Shown piece by piece: positions 1 through 7,032 of a stretch of DNA of 64,000 nucleotides. Source of the DNA: JAJZGK01 sp035538795. GTDB taxonomy: Bacteria; Pseudomonadota; Alphaproteobacteria; Rhodospirillales; Magnetospirillaceae. Location: positions 67,147-131,146 of the forward strand of contig DATLJS010000042.1 in the NCBI GenBank assembly GCA_035538795.1. Reading direction: 5' to 3'. Below the pieces are notes generated by a model. The model was not told where the DNA came from. It did no database searches and worked only from the letters and a program-made list of their open reading frames with translations. A program made the translations under genes and the position numbers. Numbering within the stretch: position 1 is the first letter of the stretch; each line of letters starts with the position of its first letter.

Positions 1-1444
1 GCGCCGCCTTGCCCTGGCCCTTGGCCAGCTTCTGCCGGTCCGGCAAGTTATAGGCGAAGCGCGCCACTTCACGGTCCAGGAAGGGCACACGCCCCTCGAT
101 ACCGTGGGCCATCAGCATGCGGTCCAGCTTGACCAGCAGATCGTTGGGCAGCCAGTCGGCGCAATCCACCGCCTGGGCTTTTTGCAGACGGTTGCCGGGA
201 CGGCCGGTGGCTTCGGCCTCGGACGCGGCGTAACCGGTCCGCCAGCCGCGGCTTTCGTCGCGTAAGACGCCCAGCCCCTCGAAGCTGGAGGACCGGCGCA
301 TCTGCTTGGCGAAGGGCCAGGGGCGCATGGCGGCGCGATAGCGGCCATAACCGGCAAACAGTTCGTCGCCTCCTTCCCCGGACAGGATCACCTTCACCGA
401 TTTGCGGGCTTGTGCCGCCAGCTTGAAGGTGGGAACCACGGCATAATCGGCGACGGGATCGTCAAGATGGGCAGCGATGGCCGGCAGGGACAACCAGAAA
501 TCGGCCTCTTCGACCGCCACTTCCACATGCTCAGCCCCGACGACGCGGGCCAGTTCGCGGGCATGTTCGCTTTCGTCGCGGGCCGCCGTGCCCGGGAAAA
601 AAGCGGTGAAGGCCAATACGGGGCGGCTGTTGAGACGGGCCATCAAGGCCAGCACCGCCGAACTGTCGATACCACCCGACAGGAACATGCCGTAAGGAAC
701 GTCGGAACGCTGGTGCAGAGATACCGATTCCTCCAGCACCCGGTCCAAAGCCGCCGTCGAGGTATCGACCGGCCTTTCCACCACCAGGGCGTCCAGGCGG
801 CGGCGCTCGACGATGCGTCCCTGCTCCACCGCCACCGTCTCGCCCGGCAGCAGGCGGTGAACGCCCTCAAAAGCGGTTTCCGTGCCGGTGGTGAATTGCA
901 GGTTCAAAAGCTCGTCGCGGCCTTGCTTTCGCAGGCGGCGGTCCACCAGCCCGGTGGCCAGAATGGCCTGGGGCTCGGAAGCGAACAGGAAGCCTTCGGC
1001 GCATTCCGCCCAATAGAGCGGCTTGATGCCGAACGGATCGCGCGACAGCACCAGCCGCCCCTTGTCGGGATCATGCAGGGCGATGGCGTACATGCCGCGC
1101 AGGTATTTGGGGAAATCCAGACCGTGGCGCTGATAGAGATACAGCGGCGGCTCGCAGTCCGAGCCTGTCTTGAACGCCACCTCGGACAAAGCCGCCCGCA
1201 GCTCGACGTGGTTGTAGATTTCGCCGTTGGCGACAAGAGCCAGATCGCCGGAGGCGAACAGCGGCTGGTCGCCGGTCACCAGATCGATGATGGCCAAACG
1301 GCAATGGGCCAGCCCCACCGAGGTCTTGGCGTAAAAACCCTGGCCGTCCGGTCCCCGATGGGCCATGGCCTGGGTCATGGCGCGCAAGACCGCTTCGGCG
1401 GGCGGGCCGCCGTTTGCCGTCATCAGCCCGGCGATACCGCACAT
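1..1444 (-). CDS. asnB: Asparagine synthase (glutamine-hydrolysing), 3' end beyond the window
   Basis: Class II glutamine amidotransferase of the AsnB family, which transfers glutamine-derived ammonia to aspartate. The N-terminus begins Met-Cys-Gly-Ile, so Cys2 is the catalytic nucleophile exposed after Met removal. The ATP-pyrophosphatase loop SGGIDSS is visible at residues 256-262. About 481 codons are present and the C-terminus runs off the left edge; family members are usually 590-660 aa. It starts 1 nt after the stop of the upstream glycosyltransferase, so it is probably in the same operon. AsnB homologues placed with glycosyltransferases often belong to exopolysaccharide or surface-antigen loci and may amidate a sugar or peptide instead of making free asparagine. 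The family call is firm; the physiological substrate is inferred. Confidence 0.93.
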   Translation of the reverse strand, partial: MCGIAGLMTANGGPPAEAVLRAMTQAMAHRGPDGQGFYAKTSVGLAHCRLAIIDLVTGDQPLFASGDLALVANGEIYNHVELRAALSEVAFKTGSDCEPPLYLYQRHGLDFPKYLRGMYAIALHDPDKGRLVLSRDPFGIKPLYWAECAEGFLFASEPQAILATGLVDRRLRKQGRDELLNLQFTTGTETAFEGVHRLLPGETVAVEQGRIVERRRLDALVVERPVDTSTAALDRVLEESVSLHQRSDVPYGMFLSGGIDSSAVLALMARLNSRPVLAFTAFFPGTAARDESEHARELARVVGAEHVEVAVEEADFWLSLPAIAAHLDDPVADYAVVPTFKLAAQARKSVKVILSGEGGDELFAGYGRYRAAMRPWPFAKQMRRSSSFEGLGVLRDESRGWRTGYAASEAEATGRPGNRLQKAQAVDCADWLPNDLLVKLDRMLMAHGIEGRVPFLDREVARFAYNLPDRQKLAKGQGKAA

Positions 1445-1445
1445 C

Positions 1446-2486
1446 TTAAGGCAGCACCGACTCGAAGAAACGCCGATAGGCGGCCACCACGGCCTGTTCG
1501 GTATATTGCTCCTCGTAGACGGCCCGCCCGGCGTCGGCCAGGGCGGTGCGAAGCTCGGCGCTGGACAAGGCCTGACGGATGGCGGCGGCCAGCGGCTCCG
1601 GCTGATCCAGCGGCGTCAGCAGACCGTTGACGCCGTCCTCGATCAGCACCGCCGGGCCTTGGCTGGCGGTGCAGACCACCGGCACCCGCTGGGCCCAGGC
1701 CTCGATCACCACATTGCCCAGCGGCTCGTGGCGGGCGGGGTGGACGAACAGGTTGGCGGTGGCGAACAGACGCGGCACGTCGTCGCGCCAGCCCAGGAAA
1801 CGCACGCGGGGCTTGATGCCCAGCTTGGTGGCCAAGGCCTCCAGCGCCGCCTGCTCCGGCCCCACGCCGGCCAGCAGCAGATAGGCGTCCGGCACATGCA
1901 CCAAGGCTTTCAGCAGAACGTCGAAAGCCTTGTTGGTGTGCAGCCGTCCCAGCCCCAGCAGGATCGGCGCGCTTTCGGGAATATAAAGCTCCTTGCGCGG
2001 GATCGGCGTGCCGGGAGTGTCTGAGACGAAATTGGGCAGATAGACCGCCTTGCCCTCGGGCCAGCCCTCGGCCGTCAGGTAGTCGACGATGGACTGTGTG
2101 TCGCCCACCAGATAGTCGCAGCCCTGATAATATTTCAGGTCGTAATAGCCGCCCAGGCGGGCGACACGGACAAAACCGCCAGGCTGGCCGGCCTTGCTTT
2201 TCGGCGCCATGCCACTGGCCCGGCTCATCCAGGTGAAGACGATGTCCGGCTTGAAATCGCGGGTGTGGCGGGCAAAGGCCATGGGCGTCAGAAAGTCCAG
2301 CTTGCCGCCGAAGCGCAGCTGATGCACGTCCAGCCCCTGCTCGCGCAACAAGGCGGCGCGGCGATCGTCCTTGCGGATCAGCACCCGCTGTTCGATGCCG
2401 GCGCGGGACAGAGCCGGCACCAAACGCTCGAAAAACCGTTCGGCCCCACCATGGGGCGCACCGGCGATGGCTTGAAGAATTCTCAT
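1446..2486 (-). CDS. Glycosyltransferase family 4 (GT-B fold)
   Basis: A 346-aa retaining glycosyltransferase of the GT4/group 1 type, expected to move a sugar from a nucleotide donor to a lipid-linked or polysaccharide acceptor at the inner membrane. The N-terminus has the Rossmann-type start MRILQAIAGAPHGGAE with the acceptor-side GGAE motif. The C-terminal donor domain carries the E-x7-E signature at Glu254 and Glu262. The start was set at the MRIL methionine because longer forms read low-complexity sequence and would overlap the upstream gene deeply. It overlaps the upstream glycosyltransferase by 4 nt (ATGA) and is followed after 1 nt by the asparagine synthase, so the three look translationally coupled. 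Donor and acceptor cannot be told from sequence. Confidence 0.88.
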   Translation of the reverse strand: MRILQAIAGAPHGGAERFFERLVPALSRAGIEQRVLIRKDDRRAALLREQGLDVHQLRFGGKLDFLTPMAFARHTRDFKPDIVFTWMSRASGMAPKSKAGQPGGFVRVARLGGYYDLKYYQGCDYLVGDTQSIVDYLTAEGWPEGKAVYLPNFVSDTPGTPIPRKELYIPESAPILLGLGRLHTNKAFDVLLKALVHVPDAYLLLAGVGPEQAALEALATKLGIKPRVRFLGWRDDVPRLFATANLFVHPARHEPLGNVVIEAWAQRVPVVCTASQGPAVLIEDGVNGLLTPLDQPEPLAAAIRQALSSAELRTALADAGRAVYEEQYTEQAVVAAYRRFFESVLP

Positions 2487-3523
2487 GTCCTCTCTCCGGC
2501 GCGCAGCAAAGCGTCGAACTCGGCGGCGGCCGCATCCCAGCTGCGCTCGCGCTGCAGCAGCCGGGCGTCTCGGCTCATCCCCCAGAATGTGTCGTCGTCG
2601 GTCAGAAGGCGCACGGTCACGTTGACCAGCGCCGCATCGTCGGGCACCGCCTGGCCGGTCTGGCCGTCGCGGATGCGCTCCTTGGCCCCGCCCAGGGGGC
2701 GCACCACCGCCGGCAGCCCGCAAGCCTGACTGTCCAGCAGGGTCCAGGCCACCATGTCGTCGACATGGCCGGGATAAAGATGCACGCGTGCCGAACGGTA
2801 CAGCTCGGCCATGCCGCCGTCGCCCTTGGGCGCCACCACTTCGACGCCGTCGGCCTGCGCCATCTGGACCTGGGCATAAACGGACACCAGGGCTTCCGGC
2901 ACCTCGCCGGTGCGCACGGCCTTGTCCAGACTGGCCGAAACCACCAGCAGGCGGGCTTCGGGCACCTGGGGACGGATCTGTTCCTTCCACAGCACCAGCA
3001 GCGCAGACAGACCGTGGGCGGGATGGCTGGTGACGATGGCAGTCGGCGCGTCGGCCAGTTGGGTCGGCAGATCGGCCATGAAGTCGCTGCGCACCCCCGG
3101 CACCATCAGCCGCAGCGGCATCGCCTCGCTACCCACCGGCGCGCCCTGCACCTGGGCTACGCTGTTGAGCAGCACCATAGGACTGAAGCTTTCGACGCCT
3201 TTGCGCGCCGCCGTCAATTGCGGACCGGTCGCCGTGCTCCACAACACCCGCTTGCCGGCAAGTCGCACCGAGCCCAGCAGGGACGGTTTGCGGAAAGCCA
3301 CCAGCGCGTCGGTCTGGGTGGGAAAGGCTTTATCCAGGGTTTCCCAATGCACACCTTCGATGATCATGCCGTAGCGGGCGCGGTTGTAGGCGTGAACGTC
3401 GTGGCCCCGGCGGGCCAGCGCGGCGGCCAGACTGGCAAAGGCTTTTTCGGCGCCGCCCAACGGGCGGTTGGCCGGCGAATAGCCGTCGAAAGGAATGGAG
3501 TCGTCGACCAGGGTGATATGCAT
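2483..3523 (-). CDS. Glycosyltransferase, GT4-like
   Basis: A 346-aa protein with a GT-B layout. The N-terminus reads MHITLVDDSIPFDGYSP, followed by a GGAE motif near residue 32, matching the glycine-rich acceptor loop of group 1 glycosyltransferases. The C-terminal half has a donor-site pattern (LYPGHVDDMVAWTLLDSQACGLPAV) in which the usual E-x7-E is altered (Asp-x-Met...Asp), so activity or donor choice may be unusual. The start at MHITLV was preferred over a longer form because of the family N-terminus. It is the first gene of the minus-strand sugar operon and overlaps the next glycosyltransferase by 4 nt. It is probably a surface polysaccharide enzyme; the substrate is unknown. Confidence 0.82.
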   Translation of the reverse strand: MHITLVDDSIPFDGYSPANRPLGGAEKAFASLAAALARRGHDVHAYNRARYGMIIEGVHWETLDKAFPTQTDALVAFRKPSLLGSVRLAGKRVLWSTATGPQLTAARKGVESFSPMVLLNSVAQVQGAPVGSEAMPLRLMVPGVRSDFMADLPTQLADAPTAIVTSHPAHGLSALLVLWKEQIRPQVPEARLLVVSASLDKAVRTGEVPEALVSVYAQVQMAQADGVEVVAPKGDGGMAELYRSARVHLYPGHVDDMVAWTLLDSQACGLPAVVRPLGGAKERIRDGQTGQAVPDDAALVNVTVRLLTDDDTFWGMSRDARLLQRERSWDAAAAEFDALLRAGERT

Positions 3524-3583
3524 GACCACGGTTATAAGGTGCGCGCCGTCCCCCGGCAAGGGGAGCGGGGACGCAAGATGTCG

Positions 3584-3898
3584 TCAACCGAAAGCCGGAA
3601 CCTCGCGCCGCAGGTCGAGACCGTCGTGCAGAAAGCTGATGGAAAGCTGCACGGTCACCTCGTCGCCCCGTCCCGGCGACGCAGCAGGAAACGGCTGATG
3701 CAGAGACAAACCCGCAGCTTCCAGGGCCGGAGCGAACGCCCCTTCCGCCCCGCGCGGCAGATTGAATGCCAGCATGGCCAAGCGGTTGGAAAAGAACTGG
3801 TGGGAAATGACCCAGCCTCCCGCCGTCATCACCGCCCGCTCGACCTCGGCCACAGTCACGTTGAAATCACCGATGGACGATGCTTCCTGCCTGATCAT
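3584..3898 (-). CDS. Small conserved-looking hypothetical protein
   Basis: A 104-aa protein that I do not recognise. It starts MIRQEASSIGDFNVTVAEVE and has no signal peptide or membrane segment. The order of short hydrophobic strands and helices, including AMLAFNLPRG in the middle, suggests a compact alpha/beta fold. ATG at 3898 was chosen over a TTG one codon upstream; an AGAGG Shine-Dalgarno lies about 8 nt before it. It is divergent from ygfZ, with about 130 nt between them, and lies 60 nt upstream of the glycosyltransferase operon on the same strand. Codon use is like its neighbours, which supports a real gene. Confidence 0.6.
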   Translation of the reverse strand: MIRQEASSIGDFNVTVAEVERAVMTAGGWVISHQFFSNRLAMLAFNLPRGAEGAFAPALEAAGLSLHQPFPAASPGRGDEVTVQLSISFLHDGLDLRREVPAFG

Positions 3899-4029
3899 CA
3901 AACCCGCCTCTGACCGGAACGCCCGCGCCAGATTAGCCGAAAGAACCGGAACACAGCCACTCTCCTCTTGCCTGAGTTCCGTCCAGGGACCACCTTAAGA
4001 CCATGATTTCCCTGGAAGGATGGTCGGTC

Positions 4030-4920
4030 ATGTCGGCTCTTTTCTATACCCCGCTTTCCCATCGCGCCCTGATTAAAGTCGGCGGCGACGACCGGAAGGA
4101 CTTTTTGCAAGGTCTGGTTTCGGCGGATGTGCCGCGAGCCGACGGCAGCCGGGGACTATATGGAGCCTTTCTGACGCCCCAAGGTAAATTCCTCAACGAG
4201 CTGTTTCTGGCCGAACAGACCGAAATCCTGTGGCTGGAAACCGAAGCCGCCCGCCGCGCCGAGTTCGTCAAAAAGCTGTCCATGTACAAGCTGCGGGCCA
4301 AGGTCACGGTAGCCGCCGACGACAGCCGGACGGTCTTCGCCCTGTGGGGAGACGGCGCCGCCCAGGCTCTGGTCCTTGCCGCCGACGCCGGAGCCTTCGG
4401 CGGCGGACTGGCTTTGAAAGACCCCCGGCTGGCCGACGCCGGTTTCCGCGCCTGGCTGCCCGAAGGCGGCGAGGCCGCTTTGCAGGCCGCCGGTTTCACC
4501 CGCGCCGACGTCACCGCCTGGGACGAACGCCGCATTGCCCTGGGCCTGCCCGACGGCAGTCGCGATCTGGAGCCTGAAAAGGCCCTGTTGTTGGAGAACG
4601 GCTTCGACGAGCTTTACGGCGTCGATTTCAAGAAGGGCTGCTACATGGGACAGGAGCTGACCGCCCGCACCAAATACCGCGCCCTGATCAAGAAACGCCT
4701 GCTGCCGGTGCGCATTTCCGGCGCCGTTCCGGAAACCGGCACGCCCGTCCTTCTGGGAGAAGCCGAAGCCGGAGAACTGCGCAGCCACTGCGGCCAAAGC
4801 GGGCTGGCCCTGCTGCGCCTGGAACAGCTGGCGGAATGGCGGGAAAAGGGCGGAACCCTGCGCTGCGGCGACGCCGCCCTGACTCCGTCCGTGCCCGACT
4901 GGGTGGTTCTGCCCGCCTGA
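4030..4920 (+). CDS. ygfZ: Folate-binding YgfZ/GcvT-like iron-sulfur cluster repair protein
   Basis: A 296-aa member of the YgfZ family, tetrahydrofolate-dependent proteins that help assemble or repair Fe-S clusters in enzymes such as the tRNA methylthiotransferase MiaB. The diagnostic motif KGCYMGQE, with the conserved Cys204, is present at residues 202-209, and the GcvT-like core precedes it. The start is set at MSALFYTPL because GGAAGGA lies about 9 nt upstream; a methionine nine codons earlier has no good ribosome binding site. It is a single gene divergent from the small hypothetical protein. Confidence 0.92.
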   Translation: MSALFYTPLSHRALIKVGGDDRKDFLQGLVSADVPRADGSRGLYGAFLTPQGKFLNELFLAEQTEILWLETEAARRAEFVKKLSMYKLRAKVTVAADDSRTVFALWGDGAAQALVLAADAGAFGGGLALKDPRLADAGFRAWLPEGGEAALQAAGFTRADVTAWDERRIALGLPDGSRDLEPEKALLLENGFDELYGVDFKKGCYMGQELTARTKYRALIKKRLLPVRISGAVPETGTPVLLGEAEAGELRSHCGQSGLALLRLEQLAEWREKGGTLRCGDAALTPSVPDWVVLPA

Positions 4921-5059
4921 ATTGTGGCGAAACCACCACAGGCCGCGCCAAAACACCTTGAATCAGCGTTTCTCCGCCACACCTCCGCCACGCCCCGGCG
5001 GTACTTCTATACCTGTCCCCGGAACGAACCGGGACGCGAATAGAAAACGGAGCGAACAA

Positions 5060-5353
5060 ATGTTTAAGAGCGTGATTTCGGCCCTGGTTGTTTCCGGTGT
5101 GGTTCTGAGCGGCGCGGCTTTCGCCGCCGACGCGACGACCGGCACCGCCGCCCCCGCCTCGGCTCAGGTGCAGAGCCAAGCCGCCAAGCCGGTGGTCGCC
5201 GAGAAGAAGGCCGAGGAAAAGAAGATCGAGAAAAAGCACCATGTCGCCGAAAAGAAGGTGAAGAGCGAAAAGCAGCAGGCCGCCACCCCGGCCCCGACCT
5301 CGCCCGCCACCGCCGCCACTCCGGCCGCCCAGGCTCCGGCGAAGACGAACTAA
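5060..5353 (+). CDS. Exported Lys/Ala/Pro-rich small protein
   Basis: A 97-aa protein with a clear Sec signal peptide (MFKSVISALVVSGVVLSGAA, cleavage probably after AFA near residue 22). The mature part is low complexity: an Ala/Thr/Gln stretch, a Lys/Glu-rich central block (residues about 45-75) with heptad-like EKK repeats, and an Ala/Pro/Thr tail. The start ATG has GGAG 8 nt upstream. A terminator follows. Such proteins are common in Rhodospirillales and may be periplasmic or cell-envelope associated. No enzymatic domain is visible and I assign no function. Confidence 0.72.
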   Translation: MFKSVISALVVSGVVLSGAAFAADATTGTAAPASAQVQSQAAKPVVAEKKAEEKKIEKKHHVAEKKVKSEKQQAATPAPTSPATAATPAAQAPAKTN

Positions 5354-5386
5354 GACAGCCGCCGACCGAAACCGGCCTTAAACGCG

Positions 5387-5411
5387 AAGGGCGCTCTGTT
5401 GGAGCGCCCTT
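5387..5411. terminator. Bidirectional hairpin terminator
   Basis: An inverted repeat, AAGGGCGCTC / GAGCGCCCTT around a TGTT-centred loop, lies between the convergent exported Lys-rich protein and the next minus-strand gene, overlapping that gene's stop codon. It is GC-rich with A and T flanks. Confidence 0.75.
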
Positions 5412-5913
5412 AGTGTTTTGCCTGAACCGTCAGCCATTGCTTGCCGTCCCAACGCCAGCGGACGGTGTCGTAGGTGACGTTGCCGTCGGCGTCCTGTGTT
5501 CCCTGGTTGTCGATCTGGAAATCGGGCAAGGACTGGAAGCTGCGAGTGATCAGCGTCAGATCATTGCCGCAAAAGCGCGCTCCAAGCTGCGGCCGCTTGC
5601 CGTCGTCGCCGACATATCCCAGCACCACATAGCCCCAAGGCCCGCAGGCCTGACGCATGGGATGACGGATCACCAGCACGGCCCGGTATTTTCCCGGCGG
5701 AATGAAAACGGCCTGAAGATCCAGCCAATCGGGCCACAGGGCGGTGTCTTCGCCGAACATGTCGGCGACGGCGGCCTCCGCCTCCTCGCGGTCGCCCGGC
5801 GTCAGGCTGTCGAAAGTCTGCCACACCGCCTCGGCGGCCGTGGCCCACGGCCCGACCGTCGAACCGGCCAGCAATCCGGCGCACAGCAGCAGGGAACGGG
5901 CCGAGAAACGCAT
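5410..5913 (-). CDS. Exported hypothetical protein downstream of meaB
   Basis: A 167-aa protein starting MRFSARSLLLCAGLLAGSTV with a signal peptide probably cleaved after ATAAEA near residue 28. The mature domain has two cysteines (in the RQACGPWGY and ARFCGND contexts) that could form a disulfide, and ends with a strand-rich segment containing YDTVRWRWDGKQW. No known family is recognised. Its ATG overlaps the stop of the MeaB-type GTPase gene (TGATG), so the two are probably translated together, but a periplasmic protein is an odd partner for a cytoplasmic GTPase chaperone. A longer start is possible but would bury the signal peptide. Confidence 0.7.
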   Translation of the reverse strand: MRFSARSLLLCAGLLAGSTVGPWATAAEAVWQTFDSLTPGDREEAEAAVADMFGEDTALWPDWLDLQAVFIPPGKYRAVLVIRHPMRQACGPWGYVVLGYVGDDGKRPQLGARFCGNDLTLITRSFQSLPDFQIDNQGTQDADGNVTYDTVRWRWDGKQWLTVQAKH

Positions 5914-6872
5914 CAAAGACGCCCCGCCACATCGGCCAGACGGCGGAACGGCGATTCTCCCGCCGCCAGGGTCAAGTCTCCGGCCCGGCGCACGCCTTCG
6001 CGGCCGAACCGCTCCCGCACCGCCTCCACCAGCCATTGCCCGGCCTGAATCCGACGCGCCTGCGCCAACCGATGGCCGATCCGCAGATAGGCGGCATGAT
6101 CGTCCAGCGTGGCGATCAATTCGTCCATGCCCTGGGCCTGCTGCGACGACACCATCAGCACCGGGATCGACCAGCCGTCCTCGTCCTCGGCCAGCGACAA
6201 GGCCCCCAGCACGTCGGCCCGCGCCCGGCTGGCGGCCGCTCCCATGTCGGCCTTCGTCACCACCACCACATGAGGAATCTCGGCGATGCCCGCTTTCATG
6301 AACTGCAAGCTGTCGCCCGATCCCGGCTGAACGCAGAAGATCACCGTATCGGCCACCCCGACCACGTCGGTTTCCGATTGGCCGACGCCCACCGTTTCGA
6401 TCAGCACCACGTCGTAGAGCGCGCGCATCAGCACCATGGCCGACACCGTCAGCCCGGCCAAGCCGCCCAGACGGTCGCGGGCGGCCATCGAGCGCACGAA
6501 GACGCCCTGGTCCTCGGGATCGGTGGAAAGCCGGGTGCGGTCGCCCAGCAAGGCGCCGCCCGAGCGCCGCGACGACGGATCGACGGCGATGCAGGCCACC
6601 GTGCGGCCGCGGCTCCGCCAGCCGGAAATCAGGGCGTTCATCAAGGTCGATTTACCGACGCCGGGCGGGCCAGTCATCCCCACCACATGGGCCCGAGGCG
6701 CCTCGTAGGCCTGTGACAGCAAATCGATCACCTCGGGGCTGTCGGGCGCCTGCTCCAGCAAGGCCAAGGCACGAGCGATCGCCACCTTTCCGCTGGTCTT
6801 GAGAGCCGACAGGGTGATGGGGACGGACACGGGCTTCAGGGCTTTCCAGGAGAAGGAAAAATTCAGCCCCAC
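5913..6872 (-). CDS. meaB: MeaB/ArgK-type G3E-family GTPase
   Basis: A 319-aa P-loop GTPase of the MeaB (ArgK) family, chaperones that protect and reload coenzyme B12-dependent mutases such as methylmalonyl-CoA mutase. It has Walker A GPPGVGKS, a switch segment AVDPSSRRSGGALLGDRTR, the family hallmark ETVGVGQSET, and VVTKAD as the guanine-specificity motif. The start is uncertain: a GTG at 6872 is used, and a GTG 14 codons later is possible. No mutase gene lies in this window, so the client is unknown; this copy is more diverged in the C-terminal half than textbook MeaB. It overlaps the following exported-protein gene by 1 nt. Confidence 0.85.
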   Translation of the reverse strand: MGLNFSFSWKALKPVSVPITLSALKTSGKVAIARALALLEQAPDSPEVIDLLSQAYEAPRAHVVGMTGPPGVGKSTLMNALISGWRSRGRTVACIAVDPSSRRSGGALLGDRTRLSTDPEDQGVFVRSMAARDRLGGLAGLTVSAMVLMRALYDVVLIETVGVGQSETDVVGVADTVIFCVQPGSGDSLQFMKAGIAEIPHVVVVTKADMGAAASRARADVLGALSLAEDEDGWSIPVLMVSSQQAQGMDELIATLDDHAAYLRIGHRLAQARRIQAGQWLVEAVRERFGREGVRRAGDLTLAAGESPFRRLADVAGRL

Positions 6873-7032
6873 ATGTAGCTCAGACCCAGCGCCCGATCAA
6901 CGGCGCGCATCCCGTCCTAAACCAATGCCCGTTCAAGGCAGCCATTTCTTCTGCGCATGGACATGTGCACTGCGAAGAAAGGTATGACACAATTTACATC
7001 CATTTGCGCTTCACCCCGGACAGTGCCGAAGA

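Noticed and set aside
410..1630. Long plus-strand open frames opposite asnB and the glycosyltransferases (and similarly opposite ppdK, flhA and recA)
   Set aside because: They are antisense shadows caused by high GC in third codon positions; no ribosome sites or domains are seen.
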